Shown one piece after another: positions 6,561-16,125 of a stretch of 47,236 bases of DNA. Each line of letters begins with the position of its first letter. Positions within the stretch are counted from its first letter, which is position 1. The notes below the pieces were generated by a model. The model was given only the letters and a program-made list of their open reading frames with translations. It made no database searches and was not told the origin of the DNA. Position numbers and translations under genes: made by a program. The DNA comes from Lentisphaeria bacterium (GTDB taxonomy: Bacteria > Verrucomicrobiota > Lentisphaeria > Victivallales > UBA1829), in contig JAFSZN010000066.1 in assembly GCA_017455665.1 (NCBI GenBank), forward strand, positions 1 to 47,236, written 5' to 3'.

Positions 6561-8888
6561 TCAGTCTTTTTCCGGCGGCAGGTTCAGGAAGGCGCGGACC
6601 ACGCACCGGGCGAGCCGAGCGGCGCGTTCGTCCGGCTTGAGGTCGTTTTTGTTCGCGGCGTCGTCGAATTCGTGTGCCAGCTCCATAAACTCCGCGCCGT
6701 ACATCCGCCGGAACGTCCGGAGTTCCGCCGTCAGCTCGGCATCGCGTCGTGCCGAGGATTCCTCCGTGTCGAAGACGGGCGGCGGCGTCAGGACCGCGCC
6801 GGACACCCCGGAGCAGTCATGCACCGCCTGAAGCAGGAACGCGGCGATGCGGGATTCCTCGCGCGTGGAGAGGATGAGACGGCGCGGCGTCGAGGGCGGG
6901 ACGATCAGGACGCGGTCGGCGTGCGTCGTGCGGATGGCGTTGAAGAGGACGGGCAGGGATTCCAGCGTGTCGCGTCCTGACCGCGAACGTTTCCACGGGA
7001 TGAATTCGAGCCTGACGCCGTGCTTCGCGAATTCGTCTTTCAGCGCGTCGCCGAATCCGTCGCGGTCCTCCGCCGCGGCAAGCACGGTCCGCACGGGCGA
7101 AAGCCCCGCGGCGAGCGTTTTCGGCAGTTCCCACGCGCGCAGTTCGTGCAGGGTGGGACGGTGCAGCAGCGGGACGATCCGGCGTTTGCCGTCGCGGTCG
7201 TAAAGCCCGTCCGCGCCGACCGTGAAATCCTTCATGTTCCTGACCGGGACGACCGCGAATCCGGCGGAATCGAACACGAAGCCGGGGATGCTTGCCGTCC
7301 AGCTCAAATCGGGCGGCGTTTGCGCCATGGACGCGCCGTCGAGCGGGAAGGAGGTCTTCAAGCTCAGGTCCTGCGCGAACCGGTCGAACGATCCCTGTTC
7401 GAATTCGGGCAGGGGGATCACTTCGCGGGAGAGTTGTTCCGTTTCCGTGCCGTCCGCCGCGATGCTCCGTTTCGCCTCGGTCAATTCCAGGTGAAGCGGC
7501 ACGGGGACCCGTGAGCAGATTTCGCGCGTCAGCTCCAGCGTTTCGTCGTCGTACAGGAAAAGCGGCGCCCAGAGCGTCATGCTCACGGACGGGTCGATGG
7601 GGAAGAACCGTTTGTCGGGCGGCCTTACGCGGAACGCCATCCGCGCGAGACCGGAGCCTTCCGGCGGGATCAGGCGGAGTTCCGTGTCGGAGTCGTCCGG
7701 GACGGCGAAGAAAACCTGGTCTTCCGAGAATTCCTTTCCGTCGACGGCGATGCGGCAGCCTGCGGAAGCTTTGTCGAGCGGCGTCAGCTCGCGGAGCGCG
7801 GCGTGGCGCGTCTTGTCGATGTGGAACACGAACCGGATGTCCTGGCGGCACAGCGGATACATGCCGCCGTCTCTGTCCTCAAGCCTCAGCACGCGCACCG
7901 GCGGCGCGGGCGAGAAATCGCGTTCCGTGAGGAGCCGGAAATCCGTGTCGCCGGGTCGTTTCCACTCCACGGAAAAGACATAGTCGCCGGAGATCCTGTG
8001 GTAGACGGCGAGCAGCGGATGCAGCCCGGCGTCCAGGCGGGTTTCGACGGTGTCCGACGCCGGACCGGGCGATGCGCCGAACCTGCGAATCAGCGTCTTC
8101 CCGTCGAGATTCAGGATGCGCGTGGCGTTCGTGGTGATGCGGAACGCATAGTCGCCGGATTCGGGAATGACCAGCCCGCCTTTGTACGCGAGCGCGACAT
8201 GTTCGTATTCCTCATAAATCCTGTGGTCCAGGAACGTGTTTCCGGGGCGGATGTCCGTGGTGTCCGCGCCGAATTTTCCCCTCAGGTCGGCGTCGATGCG
8301 GTTTTCCAGTTCGTCCTTTTTGTCCTTCAGTGCTTCCAGCTCCTCGACGCGTTTCGCGGCGGCCTCGCGGTCCTTCGCCTCGGCCTTCTCGTCCGCCGCC
8401 TTGCTTTTCGCCGGGTCGAGGTTGTGCCGCCGCCAGTCCTCCGGCATCAGCCCGTAGTCGATGTGCGACTGCAGCAGGATCAGTGGATCGTTCTGGATCT
8501 TGCGTTCGAGCCCGCCGTTCGGGAAAGGCGGCTTCCGTCCGTTTTCGGGAAGCGGGAATCCGAAGTACACATACAGTTTGCGCGGCTCCTTCGCCCGGTC
8601 GAATTGGACGCCGCCGTTTCTGAAGCGGAAGAACTTCTGCTTCTGTCCGGCCTCGTCGTAGACTTCCATCCCGTCGTCCATGCTTGCCGGAAGGCACAGC
8701 ACGCGGTCGTCCAGGAACATCCAGGCGTCCGGTTTGTCCGCCTCAATGGTCAGGCGGTATTTCGCTTTTTCCGCGTGCCATGCCGTGGAGTCCGGTCGCT
8801 GCGATGGCGCGTCTTCCGCGCGAATGCCCGGAAACACGGTCAGCAGCGCGCAGAACGCGAGGATAAAACCCCATGCGGTGCGTTTCAT
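6561..8888 (-). CDS. Secreted protein with coiled coil and PA14-like domain, unknown function
   Basis: 775-residue protein with an N-terminal signal peptide (residues 1-24). Residues about 40-115 form a beta-rich module of unknown type. Residues about 160-200 are a highly charged coiled-coil stretch. Residues about 228-325 look like a PA14-type beta-sandwich: ESGDYAFRITTNATRILNLD, then GLHPLLAVYHRISGDYVFSVEW. Such domains usually bind carbohydrate. The C-terminal half has no motif I recognise. The ATG at 8888 overlaps the stop of the upstream hydrolase gene by 4 bp (ATGA), so the two are translationally coupled and probably act on the same substrate. Last gene of the operon that starts with the glycosyltransferase at 13945. 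Confidence 0.7.
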   Translation of the reverse strand: MKRTAWGFILAFCALLTVFPGIRAEDAPSQRPDSTAWHAEKAKYRLTIEADKPDAWMFLDDRVLCLPASMDDGMEVYDEAGQKQKFFRFRNGGVQFDRAKEPRKLYVYFGFPLPENGRKPPFPNGGLERKIQNDPLILLQSHIDYGLMPEDWRRHNLDPAKSKAADEKAEAKDREAAAKRVEELEALKDKKDELENRIDADLRGKFGADTTDIRPGNTFLDHRIYEEYEHVALAYKGGLVIPESGDYAFRITTNATRILNLDGKTLIRRFGASPGPASDTVETRLDAGLHPLLAVYHRISGDYVFSVEWKRPGDTDFRLLTERDFSPAPPVRVLRLEDRDGGMYPLCRQDIRFVFHIDKTRHAALRELTPLDKASAGCRIAVDGKEFSEDQVFFAVPDDSDTELRLIPPEGSGLARMAFRVRPPDKRFFPIDPSVSMTLWAPLFLYDDETLELTREICSRVPVPLHLELTEAKRSIAADGTETEQLSREVIPLPEFEQGSFDRFAQDLSLKTSFPLDGASMAQTPPDLSWTASIPGFVFDSAGFAVVPVRNMKDFTVGADGLYDRDGKRRIVPLLHRPTLHELRAWELPKTLAAGLSPVRTVLAAAEDRDGFGDALKDEFAKHGVRLEFIPWKRSRSGRDTLESLPVLFNAIRTTHADRVLIVPPSTPRRLILSTREESRIAAFLLQAVHDCSGVSGAVLTPPPVFDTEESSARRDAELTAELRTFRRMYGAEFMELAHEFDDAANKNDLKPDERAARLARCVVRAFLNLPPEKD

Positions 8889-11431
8889 GGCTCGCTCCTT
8901 TCCCCGCCGGAAACGCGCCGGAGCTTGAATGCGATGTCCACGCGGAACGGCGGCACGAGGATCTGCCGGGGCCTGCCGTCCGCCGTGAACTCGAGTTCCG
9001 CGACGGTCCCGCCCTGCCATGTGTCGTAGAACTCCGCGCGGTATTTCCCCGGGGGCAGGGCGGGCGGCACGTCCAGCAGGATGCCGGAGTGGAGCGGGGC
9101 GGCCTTCGGGTCGGCGGGCGCTTTGAAGAGGACCGGTTCGTCGTAGATCCAGCCGGCCGCGCCGAATCCGGGCAGAAGCATGGTCAGGCAGGGCAGGGCG
9201 TTTCCGCGCGGATTTGCGAAGATGTCGAACGGCGCATGGCCATCGTGCAGGAAGAGCGCGGCGGAAACGGGATCGGCTTCGACGTGGGCGGGGGCGTCCG
9301 GCATCATGGGGAAGGACACAAATCTGACCGCGGGCACCGCCTGAGGCCTGCTGTTTCCGGAGTCGATGTGCCCCGGCATGGCGGCGGACAGGATTTTCGT
9401 CCCGGACCCGGAGAGGTCGAGCTTCGAGGTCATGGTCCGGACCGCCTGTTTCGCGTTGCGGAAATCGAGGTCCCGGATGAATGCGGCGAACGGCGGATAC
9501 TGGGCGCCTTCCTCGCCGAGGAACAGCTTGTCGTGCCACCAGAGCATGGGGGTGCCCGCCTGGTTGAAGAACGGCGCGCCCCAGAGCCCGGCGTGGATGT
9601 CCGCGTGCACGGTCGAGGGCTCGCCGAACTCGGTGATGAGCACGGGCTTCTGCCGGAAGACCGCCATGACGCGTTCCTGGGCGGCGAGCTGCTTGAGGAA
9701 CGATATGTCCGTGCCGCGGTAGGCGTCGCCGACGACGTGCGTGTATTGCGGCAGGAGGAAGAGGTCGCGGTAGACGTTGTTCGTGTCCGCGTTGCCGGAA
9801 ACGTGCGTGGCGACCAGGTGTCCGCCCTGGTCGACGCTTTTCAGGTATGCGGCGGCGTCCTCCGTCCATTTTTTCAGCGTGCCGTCCTTGAGCATGGTCT
9901 CGGCGTAGTCCACGAGGTTGATCTCGCTCATGTATTCGTAGGCGAAGAGGTTCGGCATGGAGCCCCAGCGCGCGGCGATGTAGCGGGCGCGGTTCCGGTC
10001 CAGCCTGATCGCGGCGGGATCCGTCCAGTATTTTCTCGGCTCGTTCAGGAACGCGCCGTCGGCGATTTTGAACATCCGGCGGTCGTTGAACGGGTTTTCC
10101 TGCCATTCCGGGTCGACGCCGGTCGAGAGCTTGCCGTGGGAGTCGAACACGAGGTTGATGAGGACGCCGTTCCGCGCCGCCGCCTCGAACATGCGGTCCA
10201 GCCGCCAGGCGTTTGCCTGGTTGTAGCGTCCGACGCCGTAGAAATAATCCATCGCGGAGGTCCACTCGATGGCGCAGGTCCACGACGCCATCCAGATCTC
10301 CGCGAGGTCGATCCCGAATTTGCCGCATTTCTCGAAATAGTCGTCGTAGTCGTACGTCTTCCGGTCGGGGACGTGGTGCCACGGGAAATCCATCTCGCTC
10401 CGGAAATCCGCGTTCGCGTGGATGTTCAGTCCAAGCGGATAGTAGAACGTGCCGTCCGCATGCTCGAAATAACGCGGATCGGACGCGCATACGCGCACGG
10501 ATCCGTGCCGGTCCGAGGGAGTCGCCTCCACCGTGCGCCATTCCGTCTTCGCCTCCTCGGGATGCTCGGGATCGGAGTTGTCGGTCGCGACCAGGCGTAC
10601 GCGGAACTTCCCCTCGGCGTGAGGCGTCATTCGGAACGCCCAGTACGGCTGACCGGACGGGCGCACGGATTCCCGCGCGAAATGGAGCGACCGCGTGAAA
10701 TCCTGTGTGAAATAGGCTGGGTAGCGGTGCGTTTCCGTTGTTTTGCCGTCGGCGGAGAGCGTTTCGAGCTCGTAATCGACCCGGATCTCGTCGGGGTCGA
10801 ACGGGTTGAAATACTCGCGCGAAAGCCGGAAATGCGATTCCAGCAGGCATTCTCTGCCGACCGAGGCGGGCAGTTCCCAGTCGAGGATGCGGAGCGCGGG
10901 GCGGCGTCTGGCGCCGGAGAAGGCGGGCGGGCGGCATTCCAGCTCGATAACGCTGTCCTCTTCGCCGAAGAGCGTCACGCCGTATTCGAACATCGCGGAC
11001 GCGGCCTGCGCGGTCCATGCGCCGTTGTGCCCGACCGGGAGCATCGCGCCGGGTTCGTCCAGCGGCAGCTCCAGCACGGTCTCCGCGCCCGGCGGCACGG
11101 CGTACTCGCGTTCGCTCTGGAACCAGTTTCCCTCCTTGTCCTTCGCATAGATCCATGCTTTCACCGGATTCGCGCAGCCGGTCAGTTTGAGCGGGAACTC
11201 CAGCACGCCCGCCTGAAACGCCGTCCGGTCCGGCGCAAGCGTCTCGCGTTTCGCGCTCCGGTAGACACGCAGGTTGCCGGGCATGCGCGCGGACGCTTTG
11301 ACCGCGCCGTCCTGATCCGCCGCAAGCTCATGCGTGCCGTCCCGGTCCGCGGCAAACCAGGCATATTCGGCGGCGGACGAGGACAGGATGCAGGCGGACA
11401 GCAGCAGGATTGCGGCAAGATGCTTCAGCAT
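8885..11431 (-). CDS. Secreted glycoside hydrolase, DUF5060 plus GH5-like barrel
   Basis: 848-residue secreted enzyme. A signal peptide spans about residues 1-20. A DUF5060-like beta domain lies near residues 195-310 (FNPFDPDEIRV, then FRMTPHAEGKFRVRL). A TIM-barrel glycoside hydrolase follows: Glu503 in YEYMSEIN is the likely acid/base and Glu601 in PVLITEFGEP the likely nucleophile. A C-terminal beta module of about 150 residues closes the protein. The start at 11431 is preferred because it puts the signal peptide first; an ATG 45 bp further upstream would fall inside the hairpin at 11467-11502 and add an unlikely basic extension. The ribosome site is weak for both. The substrate is not readable from sequence. 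Confidence 0.75.
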   Translation of the reverse strand: MLKHLAAILLLSACILSSSAAEYAWFAADRDGTHELAADQDGAVKASARMPGNLRVYRSAKRETLAPDRTAFQAGVLEFPLKLTGCANPVKAWIYAKDKEGNWFQSEREYAVPPGAETVLELPLDEPGAMLPVGHNGAWTAQAASAMFEYGVTLFGEEDSVIELECRPPAFSGARRRPALRILDWELPASVGRECLLESHFRLSREYFNPFDPDEIRVDYELETLSADGKTTETHRYPAYFTQDFTRSLHFARESVRPSGQPYWAFRMTPHAEGKFRVRLVATDNSDPEHPEEAKTEWRTVEATPSDRHGSVRVCASDPRYFEHADGTFYYPLGLNIHANADFRSEMDFPWHHVPDRKTYDYDDYFEKCGKFGIDLAEIWMASWTCAIEWTSAMDYFYGVGRYNQANAWRLDRMFEAAARNGVLINLVFDSHGKLSTGVDPEWQENPFNDRRMFKIADGAFLNEPRKYWTDPAAIRLDRNRARYIAARWGSMPNLFAYEYMSEINLVDYAETMLKDGTLKKWTEDAAAYLKSVDQGGHLVATHVSGNADTNNVYRDLFLLPQYTHVVGDAYRGTDISFLKQLAAQERVMAVFRQKPVLITEFGEPSTVHADIHAGLWGAPFFNQAGTPMLWWHDKLFLGEEGAQYPPFAAFIRDLDFRNAKQAVRTMTSKLDLSGSGTKILSAAMPGHIDSGNSRPQAVPAVRFVSFPMMPDAPAHVEADPVSAALFLHDGHAPFDIFANPRGNALPCLTMLLPGFGAAGWIYDEPVLFKAPADPKAAPLHSGILLDVPPALPPGKYRAEFYDTWQGGTVAELEFTADGRPRQILVPPFRVDIAFKLRRVSGGERSEP

Positions 11432-11466
11432 GGCAGTTTCTTGAATTCGAGCATAAAAACGGTTCC

Positions 11467-11502
11467 GGCGGCGCATGGGGTGCCGTGTGTGGATGCGCCG
11501 CC
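11467..11502 (-). other. Long perfect hairpin between prepilin and hydrolase genes
   Basis: GGCGGCGCAT (11467-11476) and ATGCGCCGCC (11493-11502) form a perfect 10 bp stem. On the minus strand it follows the prepilin-like gene stop by 14 nt and is followed six bases later by a short T run. It may be a partial terminator or an mRNA-stabilising element that sets unequal expression within the operon. Confidence 0.5.
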
Positions 11503-11516
11503 GCGCGGAAGGGTGT

Positions 11517-12272
11517 TCATTGTCCGCCCCAGGTCCCTTCCTGCCACTTGGATTTGCTCAGGTAGATGTTGCCCTGCGTGGAGATGTTCATGATGACGTC
11601 CATGCGCTGGATGTCCGCGTGCCAGAAACAGCGGATCATCGGGATCTTGTTGATCCAGTCGTGGCGCACTGCGAGCACGTTTCGCTTCACGGACTGCCAG
11701 GTGCCGGTGTTGTCCGGGTTGACGGTCTGCGAGTTGCCGCCGTCGTCCGCCACGGAGTCGCCGCCCCAGCTGCTCGGCCAGAAACCCGCGCAGAACTCAT
11801 AGATGTAGCTCACATGGTCGACGTCCTTCGTGTTCGGCGGACCCCACGCCTTGTGGTAGGGCGCGAATCCGTCGAACGTGCATTTCACGGAGTCGAAATC
11901 GGGGCTGTTCGCGTGGCGGTTGGCGGACCGCACGCCCCATTTGTCGTTGTTCGGGTCCGGGTCCATCGGGCAGACGAAAAGCCGCGGATCGGAGACCGTT
12001 TCGTCGTTTGCGAGCGAGGAGAGCCACCCCGGGAAAAACTCGTCGTAGGCGTCCTGGTACATCCGGCAGCCCTGACCGATCTGGCGGAGGTTGGAGAGGC
12101 ACAGCGTCTGGCGGGCTTTCCGCTTCGCCGAGTTGACCGCGGGCACCAGGATGCTTGCCAGGATCGCGATGATCGCGATCACGATCAGCAGTTCGATCAG
12201 CGTGAATGCGCGGCGCATGCGTTTCGGTGTTCTCCTGAGGCGGAGGAACGGATTCTTTGCAGTGTGCGGCAT
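11517..12272 (-). CDS. Prepilin-like secreted protein with N-terminal methylation motif
   Basis: 251-residue pseudopilin-like protein of the large paralogous family typical of Lentisphaerota and Planctomycetes. A 22-residue basic leader precedes [20 protein letters not shown], a classical type IV prepilin/type II secretion helix with Glu at position +5. The residue before the cut is Ala (RRA|FTLIE) rather than the usual Gly. The mature domain has [20 protein letters not shown] and a C-terminal half rich in Trp, Asp and His. AAGGAAAGGAC lies upstream of the ATG at 12272, deciding the start. It lies between a glycosyltransferase and a glycoside hydrolase on the same strand. It may be a surface or secreted substrate-binding protein rather than a pilus subunit. 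Confidence 0.85.
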   Translation of the reverse strand: MPHTAKNPFLRLRRTPKRMRRAFTLIELLIVIAIIAILASILVPAVNSAKRKARQTLCLSNLRQIGQGCRMYQDAYDEFFPGWLSSLANDETVSDPRLFVCPMDPDPNNDKWGVRSANRHANSPDFDSVKCTFDGFAPYHKAWGPPNTKDVDHVSYIYEFCAGFWPSSWGGDSVADDGGNSQTVNPDNTGTWQSVKRNVLAVRHDWINKIPMIRCFWHADIQRMDVIMNISTQGNIYLSKSKWQEGTWGGQ

Positions 12273-12331
12273 GGCAATGTCCTTTCCTTCTGTTGAGCTG
12301 TATGATAAATGAAAATGTGTTTGCGGCAGGT

Positions 12332-13945
12332 TCATTTTGCGGCGGCCTCCTTCGGGAGCTCGGACGACATTCTCCCCGAGGATGCGGGCGCTTTTTCCAT
12401 TTTTCCATGCGGCGCGGCGTCCAGCCCGTGAATGGTCTTTTCCCAGTAGAACGGCTTCGTGATGAGCTGGAGCGCGCCCTTCCACGCGCCGACGGAGATG
12501 AGGACCCAGTAGAACGGCATGAGCAGCGCCCATGGGATCAGGAAATAGAATCTGCGGCGCACGCAGGCCGCGACATGGACCAGGACCAGCAGGAAATTCG
12601 CCAGGAAGAGCGCGCACGAGCAGGCGAAGAAAATCTGCGAGGTCACGGCGAGGAACGGGTTTTCGTCCGGTCCGGCGTAGATCAGCGGCCACGCCTTCAG
12701 CGAGAACGCCCCGAGCGCGACGCCCCGGTAGAGCGTTTCGCCCGTGTGCGGCCCCACGATCTGCGAAAGCAGCGTCTCCCCGTGCAGGACGCCGTGGCAG
12801 AGCAGCGCCAGATACAGCGCCACGACGGGCCAGAACACGAGGTTCATCAGCATCATCAGGACCGAGCCGCCGACCAGGAAATAGCATCCGAGCGCGCCCC
12901 GGAGCGAAAGCCGCCGCACCGTGTCCAGCGGGTGCCGGTAGTGCACCAGATGCGTCTGCAGGAAGCCCTTCACCCAGCGCGACCGCTGGCGGATCCAGTT
13001 CCACAGGTCGGAGTTCGCCTCCTCCCATGTGGTCGAATCCAGCAGGACCGTGCGCCAGCCGTGTTCGTACAGGCGGATCCCGAGGTCGCAGTCCTCCGTG
13101 ACGTTGAACGGGTCCCAGCCGCCCAGCTCGCGCAGTTCCGCCGTCTTGAAGTGGTTCGAGGTGCCGCCGAGCGGGAGCGGCAGGCTGAACTCCTGGAGTC
13201 CGCCGAGCGTGAGGTCGAAATACGTGCTGTACTCCACCGTGAAGAATTTCGTGAGCCAGTTCTGTTTCGCGTTGTAGTAGTTCAGGCTCGCCTGCACGCA
13301 CAGAAGCCGTCCGTCCGTGTCCTCGCGCCGGAACGTCTCCACCGCCTTCTTCAGCTGGTCCGGCTCCGGCTTGTCCTCGGCGTCGTAGATCACGCAGTAG
13401 CGCCCGCGCGCCTCGGCAAGCCCGTAGTTGCACGCGCGCGGTTTCGTGCGGATGGGGCCGTCCGGGACCTCCACGACGGAGCAGTACGGCGGCAATGCGC
13501 ATGCGGCGAGCGCGCGCCGCGTCTCCGCGTCGTCCTGTTCCAGCAGAAGCTTCACATCGAGCCTGTCCTTCGGGTATTTCAGCGCGGCGATGCGCTTCAG
13601 GATCTTTTCCGCCACGGCGGATTCGCGGTACAGCGGCAGCAGGATCGTGTAGACCGGCAGGTCGTTGCAGCGGATTTTCGGTTTTTTCCCGGATTTTCCG
13701 GCACATCGTTTCCGAAGGAACGGCGCGGTCGCCGCCGCCAGCCGGAGTGCCGCCGAAACGCCGTAGCAGACGATCATCCACGCGGACACGGCGAAGACGA
13801 AGAAATCCCAGCGGTATTTGAGGAGGAAAAGCAGCGCTGCGGCGACCAGGATGTAGTAGACCTTCTGACCTGTTCCGGTCGTCTTCGCGGCGCAGAGGTC
13901 GCCGTGCTTTCTCAGGAATTGTTCTGTCAGCGGGTCGTTTTTCAT
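12332..13945 (-). CDS. Membrane-bound processive glycosyltransferase, GT2
   Basis: 537-residue inner-membrane glycosyltransferase of the cellulose/PNAG-synthase class. Two N-terminal transmembrane segments (about 29-43 and 48-68) are followed by a cytoplasmic GT-A domain with DAED (188-191), TED (283-285, catalytic base) and QRSRW (320-324), the hallmark of processive enzymes that extrude polymer. Several C-terminal membrane segments follow. The polymer cannot be told from sequence, and no accessory synthase subunit or PilZ domain is visible. First gene of a four-gene minus operon with its own promoter at 14011. Association with a secreted hydrolase and a PA14-like protein fits an exopolysaccharide locus, though that is inferred. 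Confidence 0.82.
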   Translation of the reverse strand: MKNDPLTEQFLRKHGDLCAAKTTGTGQKVYYILVAAALLFLLKYRWDFFVFAVSAWMIVCYGVSAALRLAAATAPFLRKRCAGKSGKKPKIRCNDLPVYTILLPLYRESAVAEKILKRIAALKYPKDRLDVKLLLEQDDAETRRALAACALPPYCSVVEVPDGPIRTKPRACNYGLAEARGRYCVIYDAEDKPEPDQLKKAVETFRREDTDGRLLCVQASLNYYNAKQNWLTKFFTVEYSTYFDLTLGGLQEFSLPLPLGGTSNHFKTAELRELGGWDPFNVTEDCDLGIRLYEHGWRTVLLDSTTWEEANSDLWNWIRQRSRWVKGFLQTHLVHYRHPLDTVRRLSLRGALGCYFLVGGSVLMMLMNLVFWPVVALYLALLCHGVLHGETLLSQIVGPHTGETLYRGVALGAFSLKAWPLIYAGPDENPFLAVTSQIFFACSCALFLANFLLVLVHVAACVRRRFYFLIPWALLMPFYWVLISVGAWKGALQLITKPFYWEKTIHGLDAAPHGKMEKAPASSGRMSSELPKEAAAK

Positions 13946-14010
13946 GCTTCGGGGATGCCGGGATGCGGTTTTGAGCTCAAAAGTAAGGTGTTATCTTGCT
14001 CTTTGGAATC

Positions 14011-14038
14011 AATATAGTTTCGATTCTAACTTTTTCAA
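14011..14038 (-). promoter_or_regulatory. Promoter of the glycosyltransferase operon
   Basis: On the minus strand: TTGAAA (14033-14038), 16 bp, TATATT (14011-14016). Good consensus match, about 65 bp upstream of the start codon. Confidence 0.7.
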
Positions 14039-14175
14039 GCCCGAAACAATAAAAAATGTGAAAAAACTTCCTTTCTGTTCAAAAAAAACAGGATAATCCT
14101 ATACTTTTAACGTTGCGTCCGTTCCGGGGAGAGATGCCGCCGATTCATATTTTTGGAAAAATGCACCGGAATTGC

Positions 14176-14204
14176 TTGAAAACGCACGGATTTTGCTGTA
14201 TAAT
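14176..14204 (+). promoter_or_regulatory. Strong promoter of the sensor-like gene
   Basis: TTGAAA (14176-14181), 17 bp spacer, perfect TATAAT (14199-14204). It is the best promoter in the window by consensus. Confidence 0.8.
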
Positions 14205-14247
14205 ATAGAATTACCTGAACGTGCTTTTCCTTAATTGGAGCTTGACC

Positions 14248-16071
14248 TTGAAACGTTTTGTGCTAAAACTGATTCTGATCCTGTTTGTGCTTTTGACCGG
14301 GCGGTCCGTGCTTGATTTCGGCATGCCCGCGAGGGCGGATCTGCTGCCTGAGCCGCTGCACTTCAAGCGCGTCCTGATCCTGTTCCCCGCCGAGGCCGGA
14401 CCGCGTGCCCAGGAGGAGTTCATGGCGGGACTGGCGGAGGTGCGCGAACGGCACGAGGCGGAATACCGCGAGCTCATGCGGAAGTGGCGCGAGACCGCGC
14501 CCGAACGCGAGCGCAAAAAGAAGGAAAATGAAGCCAAACTGGTCGAGAGTCTCGGCGAAAACTGGTGGGAGGGCTGGGAGGATCCCGACTTTTTCTCCAT
14601 GCTCCCCGAGGAACGGGAGATGATGTATGTGCATCCGTCTTTCCTGTACGAAACGGAAGTGTTCCCGGTTCGGATCGAAAACTCGTTCCATAGCAGCGAG
14701 GTCCTCCCCGACGATGAATTCAGAAAGTTATACGAGGCGAAAGGTCAGTACAGTGCCGTGATCGTCGTCGCGTCCGACGAGATCGCCAAATCGATCGCGA
14801 ATATGCTCGACGGGGATTACGACATCGATTTCAAAACGAAAAACCTGAACGACGAGCTCGCCGTGGTGTTCGCTGGCGTGAGCTCGTTCGATGAAAAACT
14901 CCGCAGGTACACCGATACAAGGGATTCGGAACGAAAGGAACTCAACAACTTCGCGATCGTGCATCCTGCGGATCCGTGGCCGAACGTGGATCTGGCGCTC
15001 CGGGCGTTCCCGAATACGAAGAAGGTCGTGCTGCTGGCGTCCCGCGTGAACTGGGACGAAAAGAAAGAGGCGGCGCTCCGCGACAAGCTCGGCCCGGGGA
15101 AAATGCTGAAGACCTTTCTGCTCCCCGATTCCGTCACGCCGTCCGAACAGGTGAGCGGAAACGATTCCCGGACGATGCGGCAGCAGTATCCGTCGCTTGC
15201 GGAGGTCCCCGGCGAGGAGATCGAGGAATTCCGCGCGGCGGTTCAAGCTGAAATGCAGCCGGACACGGTCATCGTCTCGCTGTCCTCGTTCGAGTGGGGA
15301 CTGGACCCCGTGGAATGGCTGCCCGCCGACTTCGACGCGTGCCCGGTCTTCGCGGACACGCCGCCGACGCGGAAAAACGCGGTCGGGGGCTTCTGCCGTT
15401 CCATGAAGAAGCTCGCGGTCCAGGCCGGCGACCTGCTGGAAGAGCTCGGAAAAGCGCCGCTGCAGTCGTCGCGGCAGGGGATCCCGACGACCATCGCGGA
15501 GAGCGATGACCTTTGGCTCAACGAGGCGGCGCTGAAGCGGTATCACCTGAAACTGTCCGATTTCCCGGAAAACGGCGTCCTGGCGAACACGGCGACGAAG
15601 AAAGCGCCGAAGATCCGTGTGTATCAGACATGGACCAGGAAACGCCTCTTTGCCCTGTTCTCTGCGAACGCCGCCGCATTGGGCGGACTGGCGCTGGTCA
15701 CACTGCTTTCCATCCGGGCGCGCCGCAGGAGGCGCCGCCTGTCCGAAGCCGTTTACGATTCCCTGCCTGTGCGCGTGCTGGTGACGGACCGCGAGGGGCG
15801 CATCATCGACTATCACATGCAGTTCGGCGAGGTGGAGCAGAAAGGCGAGATCCCTTGGAGGAACATCAATTCCGTGCCGTGGCTTCAGGCTGTCGACGCG
15901 GGCAGGGCGGTGCGCGAGGCGTTCGACACGGGCAGAACGATCATCCGCGAGTTCGAGATCGACGGCGAACGCCGTACCGTGGTGCTGTCCAGGATCCCGT
16001 CGGACGTCCTCGGCCGTGCCGCCGTTATCGCGGTCAGCAGCGATTCGCCCGAACGGAAGCCGCAGGCGTAA
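14248..16071 (+). CDS. Sensor-like protein: periplasmic binding domain, one membrane helix, PAS-like end
   Basis: 607-residue protein. A signal segment (about 1-30) leads into a periplasmic region resembling the ABC-substrate-binding-like sensor domain (PF04392 type) found in histidine kinases: KRVLILFPAEAGPRAQEEF near residue 40 and LALRAFPNTKKVVLLAS further on. A transmembrane helix lies near 467-489, an Arg-rich stop-transfer patch follows, and a PAS-like fold begins at SLPVRVLVTDREGRIIDY. The protein then ends: no kinase, GGDEF or methyl-acceptor domain follows, and only about 50 bp remain before mnmA. The TTG at 14248 is chosen because GGAG lies 7 nt upstream; a GTG at 14221 has no ribosome site and lies almost on the predicted transcript start. 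Confidence 0.65.
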   Translation: MKRFVLKLILILFVLLTGRSVLDFGMPARADLLPEPLHFKRVLILFPAEAGPRAQEEFMAGLAEVRERHEAEYRELMRKWRETAPERERKKKENEAKLVESLGENWWEGWEDPDFFSMLPEEREMMYVHPSFLYETEVFPVRIENSFHSSEVLPDDEFRKLYEAKGQYSAVIVVASDEIAKSIANMLDGDYDIDFKTKNLNDELAVVFAGVSSFDEKLRRYTDTRDSERKELNNFAIVHPADPWPNVDLALRAFPNTKKVVLLASRVNWDEKKEAALRDKLGPGKMLKTFLLPDSVTPSEQVSGNDSRTMRQQYPSLAEVPGEEIEEFRAAVQAEMQPDTVIVSLSSFEWGLDPVEWLPADFDACPVFADTPPTRKNAVGGFCRSMKKLAVQAGDLLEELGKAPLQSSRQGIPTTIAESDDLWLNEAALKRYHLKLSDFPENGVLANTATKKAPKIRVYQTWTRKRLFALFSANAAALGGLALVTLLSIRARRRRRRLSEAVYDSLPVRVLVTDREGRIIDYHMQFGEVEQKGEIPWRNINSVPWLQAVDAGRAVREAFDTGRTIIREFEIDGERRTVVLSRIPSDVLGRAAVIAVSSDSPERKPQA

Positions 16072-16125
16072 TCCATTTTTCCTTTTTTTGAACGGGGGGG
16101 GAGGGCACGTTTTTGTACCCTGAGC

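Larger units (their letters stand above)
13946..14247. other. Divergent intergenic region
   Basis: About 300 bp of A+T-rich DNA between the glycosyltransferase operon and the sensor-like gene. It holds the two divergent promoters (14011-14038 minus, 14176-14204 plus). Apart from these I see short A and T runs but no gene or clear palindrome. Confidence 0.6.

Noticed and set aside
14221-14247. GTG start at 14221 for the sensor-like gene
   Set aside because: No ribosome site and only about 10 nt after the predicted transcript start; TTG at 14248 has GGAG at 7 nt.
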